Of a DNA stretch of 64,000 bases, positions 1 through 8,495 are shown piece after piece. Every line of letters starts with the position of its first letter. Positions within the stretch are counted from its first letter, which is position 1. The notes below the pieces were generated by a model, which had not been told where the DNA came from, ran no database searches, and was given only the letters and a program-made list of their open reading frames with translations. Location: assembly GCA_044226535.1 (NCBI GenBank), contig JBGAGT010000002.1, forward strand, positions 62,001 through 126,000, in the 5' to 3' direction. Origin of the DNA: VBCG01 sp044226535. GTDB lineage: Bacteria > Pseudomonadota > Gammaproteobacteria > Burkholderiales > Casimicrobiaceae. Position numbers and translations under genes: made by a program.

Positions 1-495
1 GAGGAGTGCGAAGCGCTGCGGCGCGCGGGCGTCGACGTCGAGGTGATCGCCGGCATCACCGCCGGCACCGCGGTGCCCGCCGCGCTGGGCATCCCCGTCA
101 CGCATCGCGACCACGCGCCCGGCGTGACCTTCATCACCGGCCATCGCCAGGACGGGCGCGAGCACGACTGGGACGCGCTGGTGCGCACGGGCACCACGCT
201 CGTCGTCTACATGGGCGTCGCGCGGCTCGCCGACATCGTCCGCGGGCTCGTCGTCGCGGGGCTGTCCGCCGTCACGCCCGTCGCGGTGATCCAGCACGGC
301 ACCTTGCCCGACATGCGTTCGCTCGTGACCTCGCTCGGCGCCGTCGTGGATTCGGTGCGTGCGGCCGGCATCGGCAGCCCGGCGCTGGTCGTGATCGGCG
401 AGGTGGTGCGCTGCGCCACCGCGCTACCGGCAGGCGAGGCGCCGCGACGTGCCGACGCGCCGGCCACGGTCGACGTGCTGCGGCGGGTGGCATGA
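1..495 (+). CDS. cobA: Uroporphyrinogen-III C-methyltransferase (SUMT), 3' part
   Basis: This is the C-terminal 164 residues of a tetrapyrrole methylase; the start lies upstream of the window. SUMT transfers two methyl groups from S-adenosylmethionine to uroporphyrinogen III, giving precorrin-2, the precursor of siroheme. The visible core is a GITAGTAVPAALGIPVTHRD segment followed by VTFITGH, typical of the SUMT C-terminal half. Siroheme is the cofactor of the nitrite reductase encoded next. Its TGA overlaps the nirB ATG (ATGA), so the two are probably translationally coupled. It may be the single-domain CobA form or the end of a longer CysG; the missing 5' end decides this. Confidence 0.93.
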   Translation, partial: EECEALRRAGVDVEVIAGITAGTAVPAALGIPVTHRDHAPGVTFITGHRQDGREHDWDALVRTGTTLVVYMGVARLADIVRGLVVAGLSAVTPVAVIQHGTLPDMRSLVTSLGAVVDSVRAAGIGSPALVVIGEVVRCATALPAGEAPRRADAPATVDVLRRVA

Positions 496-3011
496 GCATG
501 GACGGCGACATCCAGGGCGGCGCGGTCCCCGGCGGCGAGGCGAAACCCCGCACCGAGCCGAAGACCGGCGTGCGCGAGCGCATGCGGCTGGTGGTCGTGG
601 GCAACGGCATGGCGGGCGTGCGCACGCTCGAGGAGCTCCTGAAGATCGCCCCCGATCTCTACGACATGACCGTGTTCGGCGCCGAGCCGCATCCCAATTA
701 CAACCGCATCCTGCTTTCGCCGGTGCTCGCGGGCGAAAAGCGCTTCGACGACATCGTGCTCAACGACCTCGACTGGTACGCGGGCCACGGCATTCGGCTG
801 CATCTCAATCGCACCGTGGTCAGGATCGACCGCGCGCGCCGGCAGGTGATCGCCGACGACGGCACCGTCGTGCGCTACGACCGCCTGCTCATCGCCACGG
901 GGTCGACGCCTTTCGTGCCGCCCATCCCCGGGCACGACCTGCCGGGCGTGCTCGCCTACCGCGCGATCGAGGACACCGACGCGATGATCGAGGCGGCCAG
1001 GGTGCACCGGCACGCGGTGGTGATCGGGGGCGGGCTCCTCGGGCTGGAAGCGGCCAACGGCCTTGCGCGGCGCGGCATGGACGTCACCGTCGTGCACCTC
1101 GCCGACTGGCTGATGGAGCGCCAGCTCGACCAGGTCGCGGCGGGGCTGCTGCAGGAGGCGCTCGCGGCACGCGGCATCGGGTTCCGCCTGCGACACGAGA
1201 CGCGCGAGCTCGTCGCCGGCGAGGCGGGCCGCGTGTCGGCGGTGCGCTTCGGCAACGGCGAATCCATCCCGGCCGAGCTTGTCGTGATGGCCGTGGGCAT
1301 CCGTCCCAACACCGCGCTCGCGGAATCCGCGGGCCTGCAGTGCAACCGCGGGATCCTGGTCAACGACACCATGCAGACCTTCGACCCGCGCGTCTACGCG
1401 GTGGGCGAATGCGTGTCCCACCGCGGCATCGCCTACGGCCTCGTCGCGCCCCTGTTCGAGCAGGCGCGCGTCTGCGCCAACCACCTCGCGGCGCTGGGCT
1501 TCGGCCGCTATCGCGGGTCGGTGACCTCGACCAAGCTCAAGGTGACCGGCGTCGACGTGTTTTCCGCCGGCGACTACATGGGCGGCCCCGGCACCGAGAC
1601 GGTCGTGCTGCACGACGCCAAGGGCAGTGTCTACAAGAAGCTGGTGCTGAAGGACGACCGCATCGTCGGCGGGGTGCTGGTGGGCGACACCAGCGACGGC
1701 GGCTGGTACTTCCAGATGCTGCGCGAAGGCCGCGACGTCGCCGAGTGGCGGCACCGGCTGCTGTTCGGGCAGGCCGGCTGCGCGCCGGGCGACGGTGCGG
1801 CCGCGGCGAGCGCGGCGAATGCCGCGAGCCTCCCCGACGACGCCGAGATCTGCGGCTGCAACGGCGTGTGCAAGGGCACGATCACCCGTGCGATCGCCAC
1901 GCAGAAGCTCGGCACGCTCGACGAGGTGCGCCGGCACACCAAGGCGTCGGGCTCTTGCGGATCGTGCACCGGGCTGGTGGAGCAGCTCCTCGCCGCCTCG
2001 CTCGGCGGCGCCTACCAGCCGGCCGACGCCGCGCGCAAGCCGGTATGCGCCTGCACCGACCACACGCACGAGGAGGTGCGCGCGGCGATCCGCGACCACA
2101 AGCTCCTCGCCATCCCCGAGGCGATGGAGTTCCTCGGCTGGAAGACCCGCGACGGCTGCGCGAGCTGCCGGCCGGCGCTCAACTACTACCTGCTGTGCGC
2201 GTGGCCGCACGAGGCCGTCGACGATTCGCAGTCGCGCATGGTCAACGAGCGGGTGCACGCCAACATCCAGAAGGACGGCACGTACTCGGTGGTGCCGCGC
2301 ATGTACGGTGGCGTGACCTCGCCCGACCAGCTGCGGCGCATCGCCGACGTCGCCGACAAGTACCGCATCAAGACGGTGAAGGTCACCGGCGGCCAGCGCA
2401 TCGACCTCCTCGGCGTGCGCAAGGAAGACCTGCCGCGCGTCTGGGCCGACCTCGACATGCCCTCGGGCTACGCCTACGCCAAGGCGCTGCGCACGGTGAA
2501 GACCTGCGTCGGCTCGGAGTGGTGCCGCTTCGGCGTGCAGGACTCGACCACCATGGGCATCGACCTCGAGCACGCCTTCGACCGGATGTGGACGCCGCAC
2601 AAGGTGAAGCTCGCCGTGTCGGGCTGCCCGCGCAATTGCGCCGAGGCGGGGATCAAGGACGTCGGCGTCGTCGGCGTCGACTCGGGCTGGGAGATCCACG
2701 TCGCCGGCAACGGCGGCATCCGCACCGAGGTGGCGCAGCTCCTGTGCAAGGTCAGGACCCACGACGAGGTGCTCGAGTACGCCGGCGCCTTCCTGCAGCT
2801 CTACCGGGAGGAGGCGCGCTATCTCGACCGTACCGTGCACTGGGTGAAGCGCGTGGGCCTCGAGTACGTGAAGTCGCGGGTCGTCGACGACGCCGAAGGC
2901 CGCAAGGCGCTGTACGCGCGGCTCCTCGACGCCGTCGCGGATCGCAAGGACCCCTGGGCCGAGCGCAGGGACGGCGCCGGCGCGCGCGAGTTCGCGCCCC
3001 TCGCGCCATGA
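492..3011 (+). CDS. nirB: Assimilatory nitrite reductase [NAD(P)H], large subunit
   Basis: NirB is a cytoplasmic enzyme that reduces nitrite to ammonium with electrons from NAD(P)H. The 839 residues match the family length. In order: an FAD-binding motif VVGNGMAG (about 36-43), an NAD-binding motif VVIGGGLLGLEAA (about 175-187), two successive BFD-like cysteine segments (CGCNGVCKG...GSCGSC near 453-490 and CACTDHTHEE...GCASC near 518-560), then the ferredoxin-like and siroheme/[4Fe-4S] part with TCVGSEWCRFG (about 669) and SGCPRNCAEAG (about 709). ATG 492 overlaps the upstream stop; a second in-frame ATG at 498 is possible. nirD follows with another ATGA overlap. Two BFD-like segments fit assimilatory enzymes; E. 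coli NirB has one. Confidence 0.97.
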   Translation: MSMDGDIQGGAVPGGEAKPRTEPKTGVRERMRLVVVGNGMAGVRTLEELLKIAPDLYDMTVFGAEPHPNYNRILLSPVLAGEKRFDDIVLNDLDWYAGHGIRLHLNRTVVRIDRARRQVIADDGTVVRYDRLLIATGSTPFVPPIPGHDLPGVLAYRAIEDTDAMIEAARVHRHAVVIGGGLLGLEAANGLARRGMDVTVVHLADWLMERQLDQVAAGLLQEALAARGIGFRLRHETRELVAGEAGRVSAVRFGNGESIPAELVVMAVGIRPNTALAESAGLQCNRGILVNDTMQTFDPRVYAVGECVSHRGIAYGLVAPLFEQARVCANHLAALGFGRYRGSVTSTKLKVTGVDVFSAGDYMGGPGTETVVLHDAKGSVYKKLVLKDDRIVGGVLVGDTSDGGWYFQMLREGRDVAEWRHRLLFGQAGCAPGDGAAAASAANAASLPDDAEICGCNGVCKGTITRAIATQKLGTLDEVRRHTKASGSCGSCTGLVEQLLAASLGGAYQPADAARKPVCACTDHTHEEVRAAIRDHKLLAIPEAMEFLGWKTRDGCASCRPALNYYLLCAWPHEAVDDSQSRMVNERVHANIQKDGTYSVVPRMYGGVTSPDQLRRIADVADKYRIKTVKVTGGQRIDLLGVRKEDLPRVWADLDMPSGYAYAKALRTVKTCVGSEWCRFGVQDSTTMGIDLEHAFDRMWTPHKVKLAVSGCPRNCAEAGIKDVGVVGVDSGWEIHVAGNGGIRTEVAQLLCKVRTHDEVLEYAGAFLQLYREEARYLDRTVHWVKRVGLEYVKSRVVDDAEGRKALYARLLDAVADRKDPWAERRDGAGAREFAPLAP

Positions 3012-3367
3012 ACGGGGACAGCGTGATCGACACCTGGACCGCCGTCGGGCCGCTGGACGCCATCCCGCGGCTCGGTGCGCGCGTGTTCCGCAGCGCGCGG
3101 CACGGCGACATCGCCGTGTTCCGCACGGCCGACGATCGCGTGTTCGCGCTGCTCGACCGCTGCCCGCACAAGGGCGGCCCGCTGTCGCAGGGCATGGTGT
3201 TCGGCGAGCGTGTCGCCTGCCCGCTGCACGGCTGGACCATCGGCCTTGGCGACGGCGAGGCCGTTGCGCCCGACAAGGGCTGCGCTCGCCGGTTCCCGGC
3301 GCGCGTCGAGGCGGGGCAGGTGATGCTGCAGGTCGGGGAGGCGCCATGCGCCGGCAGCAGAGCCTGA
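3008..3367 (+). CDS. nirD: Nitrite reductase small subunit (Rieske-type)
   Basis: This 119-residue protein is the small partner of NirB. It has a Rieske fold with all four ligands of a [2Fe-2S] cluster visible: C52 and H54 in CPHKGG, and C71 and H74 in CPLHGW. Some NirD proteins, such as that of E. coli, have lost these ligands, so this copy may bind a real cluster. ATG 3008 overlaps the nirB stop, and the 3' end overlaps the next gene by 22 bases, so nirB, nirD and the regulator appear to be one transcript. Confidence 0.95.
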   Translation: MNGDSVIDTWTAVGPLDAIPRLGARVFRSARHGDIAVFRTADDRVFALLDRCPHKGGPLSQGMVFGERVACPLHGWTIGLGDGEAVAPDKGCARRFPARVEAGQVMLQVGEAPCAGSRA

Positions 3368-4728
3368 AGGTGGTTTCGCAGGGCACGGGAGCGGATGGGC
3401 CGGGCACGGATCCGTCACCATCGCCGCCATCGCCTGGGGTCCTGCCATCGCCGGCGGCACGCTTCGCGATCGAGGCGCGGCGGCGCGAGATCGAGGCCGT
3501 GCGCCGGCTCGCCGTGCGCGCGGAGCTTGCGAAAGCACTGGGCGAGCTCATCCACGCGCTGCAGCGCGAGCGCGGCGCCTCGTCGATCTACGTCGCCTCC
3601 TGCGGCCTGCGCTTCGCCGACACGCGCCGCGCCATGGCGGCCGACTCGCTCGCCGCCGAGTCGCGCGTGCGAGCGCTGTTCGACGCCCAGCAAGCGCCGG
3701 AGCAGGGCGCCGGCGCCCGCATGCTGGCCTTGATGGCCTGGGTGACGCTGGGCATGGAAGCGATGCGCGAGCTCCGCGGCCGCATCGAGCGCCGCGCGCT
3801 CAGCGCCCACGAGGCCGTGGCGGGGTTCAGCACGTTCATCGCGGGTCCCATCGAGCTCATCGTGCACATGGCCGACGCCGCGCGGCTCCCCGGCGTGTCC
3901 AACCTGCTGGTGGCGTTCGTGCACCTGGTGCAGGGCAAGGAGGAGGCGGGGCAGGAACGCGCGGTGGGCGCGCTGCTGTTCGCGTCGACGCAATGCACGG
4001 CCGGCCACCAGCAGCGCGTCGTGCACCTGATCGAGGCGCAGGAACGCAACCTCGCGGTGTTCGCGCGCTTCGTCGACGCGCCGCTGCGCGAGCGCTGGCA
4101 GGCCGAGCAGCTCGCGGCCAACACTGCACGGCTCGAGCGCCTGCGCCGCGCGCTGTGCACGGCGCGCCCGGGCGCAGCGCTCGAGCCGCGCCAGAGCGAC
4201 GCCTGGTTCGAGGTCTGCACCGGCCGCATCGACATGCTGTGGGCGCTCGAGCTCGCGCTGGTCGAGCGCCTGCGCGAGGCCTGCGGCGACGAGATCCGCA
4301 AGGCCGAGCGCGACCTCGAGGATTCCGAAGGCGTGCTGCGCCGGCTGCGCGAGCACCCGCCCGCGCACTCGCACGCGGTGGAGCGCTTCTTCGACCTGGC
4401 GAGCCATCCCGCGCGCGTGCCCGTGGCGGTGCAGGCGGGCGGCGCCAAGGCCGCGTCGCTGCTCGACCTCGTGCACGCCCAGTCGGCGCGCATGGCCGCG
4501 ATGGAAGGCGAGCTGGTGGTCGCCCGGCGCGCGCTGCAGGACCGCAAGGTGATCGAGCGCGCCAAGGGCGTGCTGATGGCGCGGCTCGGCATGACCGAGG
4601 AGGCGGCGTTCCGCGCGCTGCAGAAGACGTCGATGGACCAGAACCGCCGCATGGTCGACGTGGCCGAGGCGGCGTTGTCGCTGCCGGAGCAGGCCTTCGC
4701 GCGGCCCGGCGCATTGCAGCAGGACTGA
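3346..4728 (+). CDS. nasR: NIT-domain / ANTAR nitrate-nitrite antiterminator (NasR type)
   Basis: This 460-residue cytoplasmic regulator belongs to the NasR family. A long helical NIT domain (about 50-300), which senses nitrate or nitrite, follows a proline-rich N-terminus. A C-terminal ANTAR RNA-binding domain (about 395-450) is recognisable from DRKVIERAKGVLMARLGMTE and the later AFRALQKTSM. In Klebsiella, NasR binds a two-hairpin leader RNA and lets transcription continue into the nas operon when nitrate is present. The leader it would act on is not in this window and probably lies upstream of base 1. The start overlaps nirD, which argues for co-transcription and so for autoregulation with the reductase genes. 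The family name is solid; the ligand is inferred. Confidence 0.88.
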   Translation: MRRQQSLKVVSQGTGADGPGTDPSPSPPSPGVLPSPAARFAIEARRREIEAVRRLAVRAELAKALGELIHALQRERGASSIYVASCGLRFADTRRAMAADSLAAESRVRALFDAQQAPEQGAGARMLALMAWVTLGMEAMRELRGRIERRALSAHEAVAGFSTFIAGPIELIVHMADAARLPGVSNLLVAFVHLVQGKEEAGQERAVGALLFASTQCTAGHQQRVVHLIEAQERNLAVFARFVDAPLRERWQAEQLAANTARLERLRRALCTARPGAALEPRQSDAWFEVCTGRIDMLWALELALVERLREACGDEIRKAERDLEDSEGVLRRLREHPPAHSHAVERFFDLASHPARVPVAVQAGGAKAASLLDLVHAQSARMAAMEGELVVARRALQDRKVIERAKGVLMARLGMTEEAAFRALQKTSMDQNRRMVDVAEAALSLPEQAFARPGALQQD

Positions 4729-4826
4729 ATCGATCGTGGCAGCGGGCTGACGGCGGCTCGAGGCGAAATGCGCGTGGCCCGCGACGAGAGGACCGGGCAC
4801 GCAACCGAAACATCCGACGCAAAGGA

Positions 4827-5678
4827 ATGCTCGTGGCTTACCTCGCTCCCGCCGAATTCGTCAGCAAGATGGTCGATGCCGGCGAATCCAAGCTCGTCAT
4901 GTCCACCCGCGACACGCTGATCCGCGCCTACATGGCCGGCGCCCTCCTGACGCTCGCCGCGGCGTTCGCGGTCACCATCACCGCCAACACGGGGAACGCG
5001 CTGGCCGGCGCGGTGCTGTTCCCGGTCGGCTTCGTGCTGCTCTACCTGCTGGGCTTCGACCTGCTGACCGGCGTGTTCACGCTGGTGCCGCTGGCCGTCA
5101 TCGACAAGCGTCCGGGCGCGACCTGGGCCGGCGTCGGCCGCAACTGGGCGCTGGTGTTCGCCGGCAACTTCGCCGGCGCGCTGACAGTGGCGCTGTTCAT
5201 GGCCATCATCTCGACGTTCGCGTTTTCGGTGCCGCCCGATGCGGTGGGCCAGAAGCTCGGCCACATCGGCGAGGCGCGCACGCTCGGCTACGCGGCGCAC
5301 GGCGCCGCGGGCATGCTGACGCTGTTCATCCGCGCGGTGATGTGCAACTGGATGGTGTCGACCGGCGTGGTCGCCGCGATGATGTCCACCACGGTACCCG
5401 GCAAGGTCATCGGCATGTGGATGCCGATCCTGGTGTTCTTCTACATGGGCTTCGAGCACTCGGTGGTGAACATGTTCCTGTTCCCCAGCGGGCTGATGCT
5501 CGGCGGCAACTTCACGCTGCTCGACTACTTCATCTGGAACGAGATCCCGACGGTGATCGGCAACATCGTGGGCGGCCTCACGTTCGTGGGCGCGACGCTG
5601 TACGCCACGCACCACCGCACGGCCCCGACGCGCCGCAACGCACCGGTGGCGGCGGTGCAGCGGCGGGCCGCTGCCTGA
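4827..5678 (+). CDS. Formate/nitrite transporter (FNT) family channel
   Basis: This is a 283-residue inner-membrane pentameric channel of the FocA/NirC family with about six hydrophobic segments. The position directly after nirBD and the NIT-ANTAR gene argues for nitrite import or export (NirC-like) rather than formate. Recognisable FNT segments are GFDLLTGVFTLVP, GRNWALVFAGNFAGAL, FIRAVMCNWMV and GFEHSVVNMFLF. The annotated ATG at 4827 lies only one base after AAAGGA (4821-4826). An in-frame GTG at 4833 has a six-base gap to the same ribosome binding site and may be the true start; the protein would then begin VAYLAP. The only homologous feature missing is a nitrate transporter, which may lie upstream of the window. 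Confidence 0.9.
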   Translation: MLVAYLAPAEFVSKMVDAGESKLVMSTRDTLIRAYMAGALLTLAAAFAVTITANTGNALAGAVLFPVGFVLLYLLGFDLLTGVFTLVPLAVIDKRPGATWAGVGRNWALVFAGNFAGALTVALFMAIISTFAFSVPPDAVGQKLGHIGEARTLGYAAHGAAGMLTLFIRAVMCNWMVSTGVVAAMMSTTVPGKVIGMWMPILVFFYMGFEHSVVNMFLFPSGLMLGGNFTLLDYFIWNEIPTVIGNIVGGLTFVGATLYATHHRTAPTRRNAPVAAVQRRAAA

Positions 5679-5685
5679 GCCTCGC

Positions 5686-7416
5686 ATGGACGCCCTGCGC
5701 GTCACCCTCGGCCAGCATTCGCAGGCCGGGGGGGAGGGCGGCAACCGCGACTTCCACGGCGCGATCGTCCCCGCGCCTGCCGAGCGCAGCCGCAAGGGCA
5801 TCGCGCTGGCCATCGCCGACGGCATCGGCTCGAGCCGCGTCAGCCACGTGGCCAGCGCCGCCGCGGTGCGCGGCTTCCTGGAGGACTACTACGCCACCTC
5901 GGACACCTGGTCGGTGAGGCGCTCGGCCGAGCGCGTGCTCGCGGCCAGCAACGCCTGGCTGCACGCGCAGAACCAGCGCAGCGACGCGCGCTTCGACAAG
6001 GACGCGGGCTACGTCTGCACCTTCAGTGCGCTGGTCCTCAAGGGCCGCGAGGTGCACCTCTTCCACGTCGGCGACTCGCGCATCTACCGCGTGCACCCGC
6101 AGGCGCTGGAGCCGCTGACGGACGACCATCGCGTCGTCACCGGACCCGGGCAGCGCTTCCTCGGCCGCGCGCTGGGCGTGAACGCCAGCGTCGAGATCGA
6201 CTACCGCCGGCTCGACGCCGAGGCCGGCGACGTGTACCTGCTGGCGACCGACGGTGCCTGGGAGACGCTCGATGCGCCGGCCGTGCAGGCCGCGCTCGCG
6301 CAGGCGGACGGCGACTTGGCCGCCGCCGCGGGATCGCTGGTCGCCGAGGCGCGCGCCCGCGGCAGCGGCGACGACGCCACCGCGCTCCTGCTGCGCATCG
6401 ATGCGCTGCCCGAGCCGGACCGGGACCGCCTCCCGCTGCCGCGCCAGGGACTGGCGCTGCCGCCGCCGCTCGCCCCGGGCATGCGCTTCGAGGGCTTCAC
6501 CGTCGTGCGCACGCTGCACGCCAGCGCGCGCAGCCACGTGCACCTCGCCGTCGACGAGGCCAGCGGCGCGCGGCTCGCGATCAAGACGCCCTCCGTGGAC
6601 CTCGCGCAGTCCGCCGATGCCCTCGACCGCTTCGTGCTGGAGGAGTGGGTCGCGCGGCGGCTCGACAGCCCGCATGTGCTGCGCGCCGCGCCCGCTGCGC
6701 GCCCGCGCGAGCACCTGTACGTCGCGACCGAGTACGTCGAGGGCCAGTCGCTGGCGCAGTGGATGACCGACCACCCGCGGCCCTCGCTCGACGAGGTGCG
6801 GCGCATCGTGGTGCAGGTCGCCGCCGGCCTGTCGGCCTTCCACGGCAAGGAGATGCTCCACCAGGACCTGCGGCCGCAGAACGTGATGATCGACGATGCC
6901 GGCACCGTGAGGCTCATCGACTTCGCCTCGACCTGGGTGGCGGGGCTCGCCGAGATGGCCGGCGCGGGGCCGGCGCAGGCCATCGCCGGCACGCTGCAGT
7001 ACACGGCGCCCGAGTACTTCGTCGGCGGCGGCGGAAGCGCGCGCTCCGAGGTGTTCTCGCTGGCGGTGCTCGCCTACCAGATGCTGGCGGGTACATTGCC
7101 CTACGGACTGGACGCGGCGCGGCTTCGCACGCGCGCCGACCTGCGGCGCCTGCGTTACGTGGCGCTGCGCGAACGGCGCCCCGAGCTGCCCGCCTGGCTC
7201 GACGCCGTGCTGCAAAAGGCGCTCGCCCCCGACCCGGCGCGGCGCCAGGAGGCGGTGAGCGAGCTCGCCCACGACCTCGTGGCGCCGGGGCCCGCGTTCT
7301 TCCGCAGGGGCGCGGTGCCGCTGGTCGAGCGGCATCCGCTGCGCTTCTGGCAGGCGAGCACGGCGCTGCTGGCGCTCGCCGTGGCGGCCCTGGTCGGCCG
7401 GCTGCTGCTGCGCTGA
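5686..7416 (+). CDS. PP2C phosphatase - protein kinase fusion with C-terminal membrane anchor
   Basis: This 576-residue protein joins a PP2C-type Ser/Thr phosphatase (about 1-240) to a Hanks-type kinase (about 265-530) and one C-terminal membrane helix (about 555-575). The phosphatase metal motifs are intact: ADGIG (44-48), GDSR (129-132), TDGAWE (188-193) and GSGDD (226-230). The kinase keeps K300, HQDLRPQN (392-399, Asp394 and Asn399) and APE (441-443). The usual DFG is DFA (412-414) and the glycine-rich loop is degenerate (TLHASARSHVHL), so its activity is uncertain. The gene starts 8 bases after the FNT channel. A homologous kinase gene lies beside nirB/nirD in Pseudomonas aeruginosa, which suggests post-translational control of nitrate or nitrite assimilation; the target is unknown. 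Confidence 0.9.
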   Translation: MDALRVTLGQHSQAGGEGGNRDFHGAIVPAPAERSRKGIALAIADGIGSSRVSHVASAAAVRGFLEDYYATSDTWSVRRSAERVLAASNAWLHAQNQRSDARFDKDAGYVCTFSALVLKGREVHLFHVGDSRIYRVHPQALEPLTDDHRVVTGPGQRFLGRALGVNASVEIDYRRLDAEAGDVYLLATDGAWETLDAPAVQAALAQADGDLAAAAGSLVAEARARGSGDDATALLLRIDALPEPDRDRLPLPRQGLALPPPLAPGMRFEGFTVVRTLHASARSHVHLAVDEASGARLAIKTPSVDLAQSADALDRFVLEEWVARRLDSPHVLRAAPAARPREHLYVATEYVEGQSLAQWMTDHPRPSLDEVRRIVVQVAAGLSAFHGKEMLHQDLRPQNVMIDDAGTVRLIDFASTWVAGLAEMAGAGPAQAIAGTLQYTAPEYFVGGGGSARSEVFSLAVLAYQMLAGTLPYGLDAARLRTRADLRRLRYVALRERRPELPAWLDAVLQKALAPDPARRQEAVSELAHDLVAPGPAFFRRGAVPLVERHPLRFWQASTALLALAVAALVGRLLLR

Positions 7417-7441
7417 GCCGGAACCGCGGGGCCCGCCGGCC

Positions 7442-8329
7442 TCAGGTGATCGAGGCCTTGTAGATGCTGCCGATCGAGGTGTCGAGCGCCTTGTCGAACT
7501 CCGCCTGCGACTGCTGCGCCGTGAGGCCTTCGGTCAGCGCGCGCGAGAAGCTCGCGGTCACGCCGTGGTTGCGCGCCAGCATCGCGTTGGCGTCGTCGCG
7601 CGAATACCCGCCCGAGAGCGCCACCACGCGCAGCACGTGCGGATGCTTCACGAGGTCGGCGTAGAAGTCGTCGACGCTCGGCAGCGTGAGCTTCAACATC
7701 ACCTGCTGGCCGGGCCCGAGCTTGTCGAGCTGCTCGACGAGCGCGGCCTTGAGGAGCTTCTCGGCGCCTGCCTTGTCGGCGGCGTGGATGTCGACCTCGG
7801 GCTCGACGATGGGCACGAGGCCCGCCGCCAGGATCTCTCTCGCCACCGCGAACTGCTGGTCGACGACGTCGTGCACCCCCTTGGGGTTGGCGCTCTTGAT
7901 CACCGAGCGCATCTTGGTGCCGAAGATGCCCTTGGCCTTGGCGCGTTCGAGCAGCGCCCCGAGCCCCGGGTTGGGCTTCATCATCTGCGCGCCGTCCGCC
8001 TCGTCGGCGAGGCCCTTGTCGATCTTGAGGAACGGCACGACCTGCTTCACCGACCACAGGTAGTCGGCGGTGCCGCGGCCCTGCACGTCGCGGTCCATGG
8101 TGTGCTCGAACAGGATCGCCCCGAGGATGCGGTCGCCGTTGAACGACGGGCTCGACACGATCCGCGAGCGCATGGCGTGCACGAGGTCGAACATCTGCGC
8201 GTCCCCGGAGTAGGTCTCGGGCTTGACGCCGTAGAGCGAGAGGGCCTTGGGCGTGCTGCCGCCGGACTGGTCGAGGGCGGCGATGAAGCCTTGGGCGGAG
8301 CGGATCTTGGCGAGCTGTTGCGTGTTCAT
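7442..8329 (-). CDS. fda: Class I fructose-bisphosphate aldolase
   Basis: This cytoplasmic enzyme of glycolysis and gluconeogenesis interconverts fructose 1,6-bisphosphate with glyceraldehyde 3-phosphate and dihydroxyacetone phosphate. The 295 residues match the bacterial class I (Schiff-base) family. Visible motifs are AALDQSGGSTPKAL (18-31), FLKIDKG (100-106), VEPEVDIH (175-182) and MLKLTLP (211-217), where K213 corresponds to the Schiff-base lysine of the staphylococcal enzyme. The ATG at 8329 (MNTQQLAKIR) was chosen because it matches family N-termini; the frame stays open 26 codons further upstream without similarity. It is convergent with the kinase fusion, with 25 bases between the stops, and has no obvious link to its neighbours. 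Confidence 0.95.
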   Translation of the reverse strand: MNTQQLAKIRSAQGFIAALDQSGGSTPKALSLYGVKPETYSGDAQMFDLVHAMRSRIVSSPSFNGDRILGAILFEHTMDRDVQGRGTADYLWSVKQVVPFLKIDKGLADEADGAQMMKPNPGLGALLERAKAKGIFGTKMRSVIKSANPKGVHDVVDQQFAVAREILAAGLVPIVEPEVDIHAADKAGAEKLLKAALVEQLDKLGPGQQVMLKLTLPSVDDFYADLVKHPHVLRVVALSGGYSRDDANAMLARNHGVTASFSRALTEGLTAQQSQAEFDKALDTSIGSIYKASIT

Positions 8330-8402
8330 GGGGGCGCGATTCGGGGTCGGGTGACGGACGGTGGGCGAAGCCGCCAGTTTAACCAATCGCGGGAAGCAAG
8401 CC

Positions 8403-8466
8403 GTCATCCCCGCGAAAGCGGGGACCCGTGAGGATACGACCGGATTCCCGCTTCCGCGGGAATGAC
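8403..8466. repeat. dRS3-like palindrome pair (inverted arrangement)
   Basis: Two copies of the dispersed palindrome face each other. The first reads GTCATCCCCGCGAAAGCGG and onward; the second is its diverged inverse ending GCGGGAATGAC. It lies upstream of the aldolase gene and just past the end of the PQQ dehydrogenase gene, so it could act as a transcriptional boundary. It belongs to the family described in the findings. Confidence 0.85.
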
Positions 8467-8495
8467 GGGGTGGCGCGGCGCCTCGCGCGTCGCGG

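Noticed and set aside
207..3551. A 1114-codon open frame opposite nirB
   Set aside because: It is compositional: His/Ala/Arg-rich and without family features. The same holds for the frames of about 1000 or more codons opposite the molybdenum hydroxylase (45046-48057) and the oxidoreductase (50231-53671).
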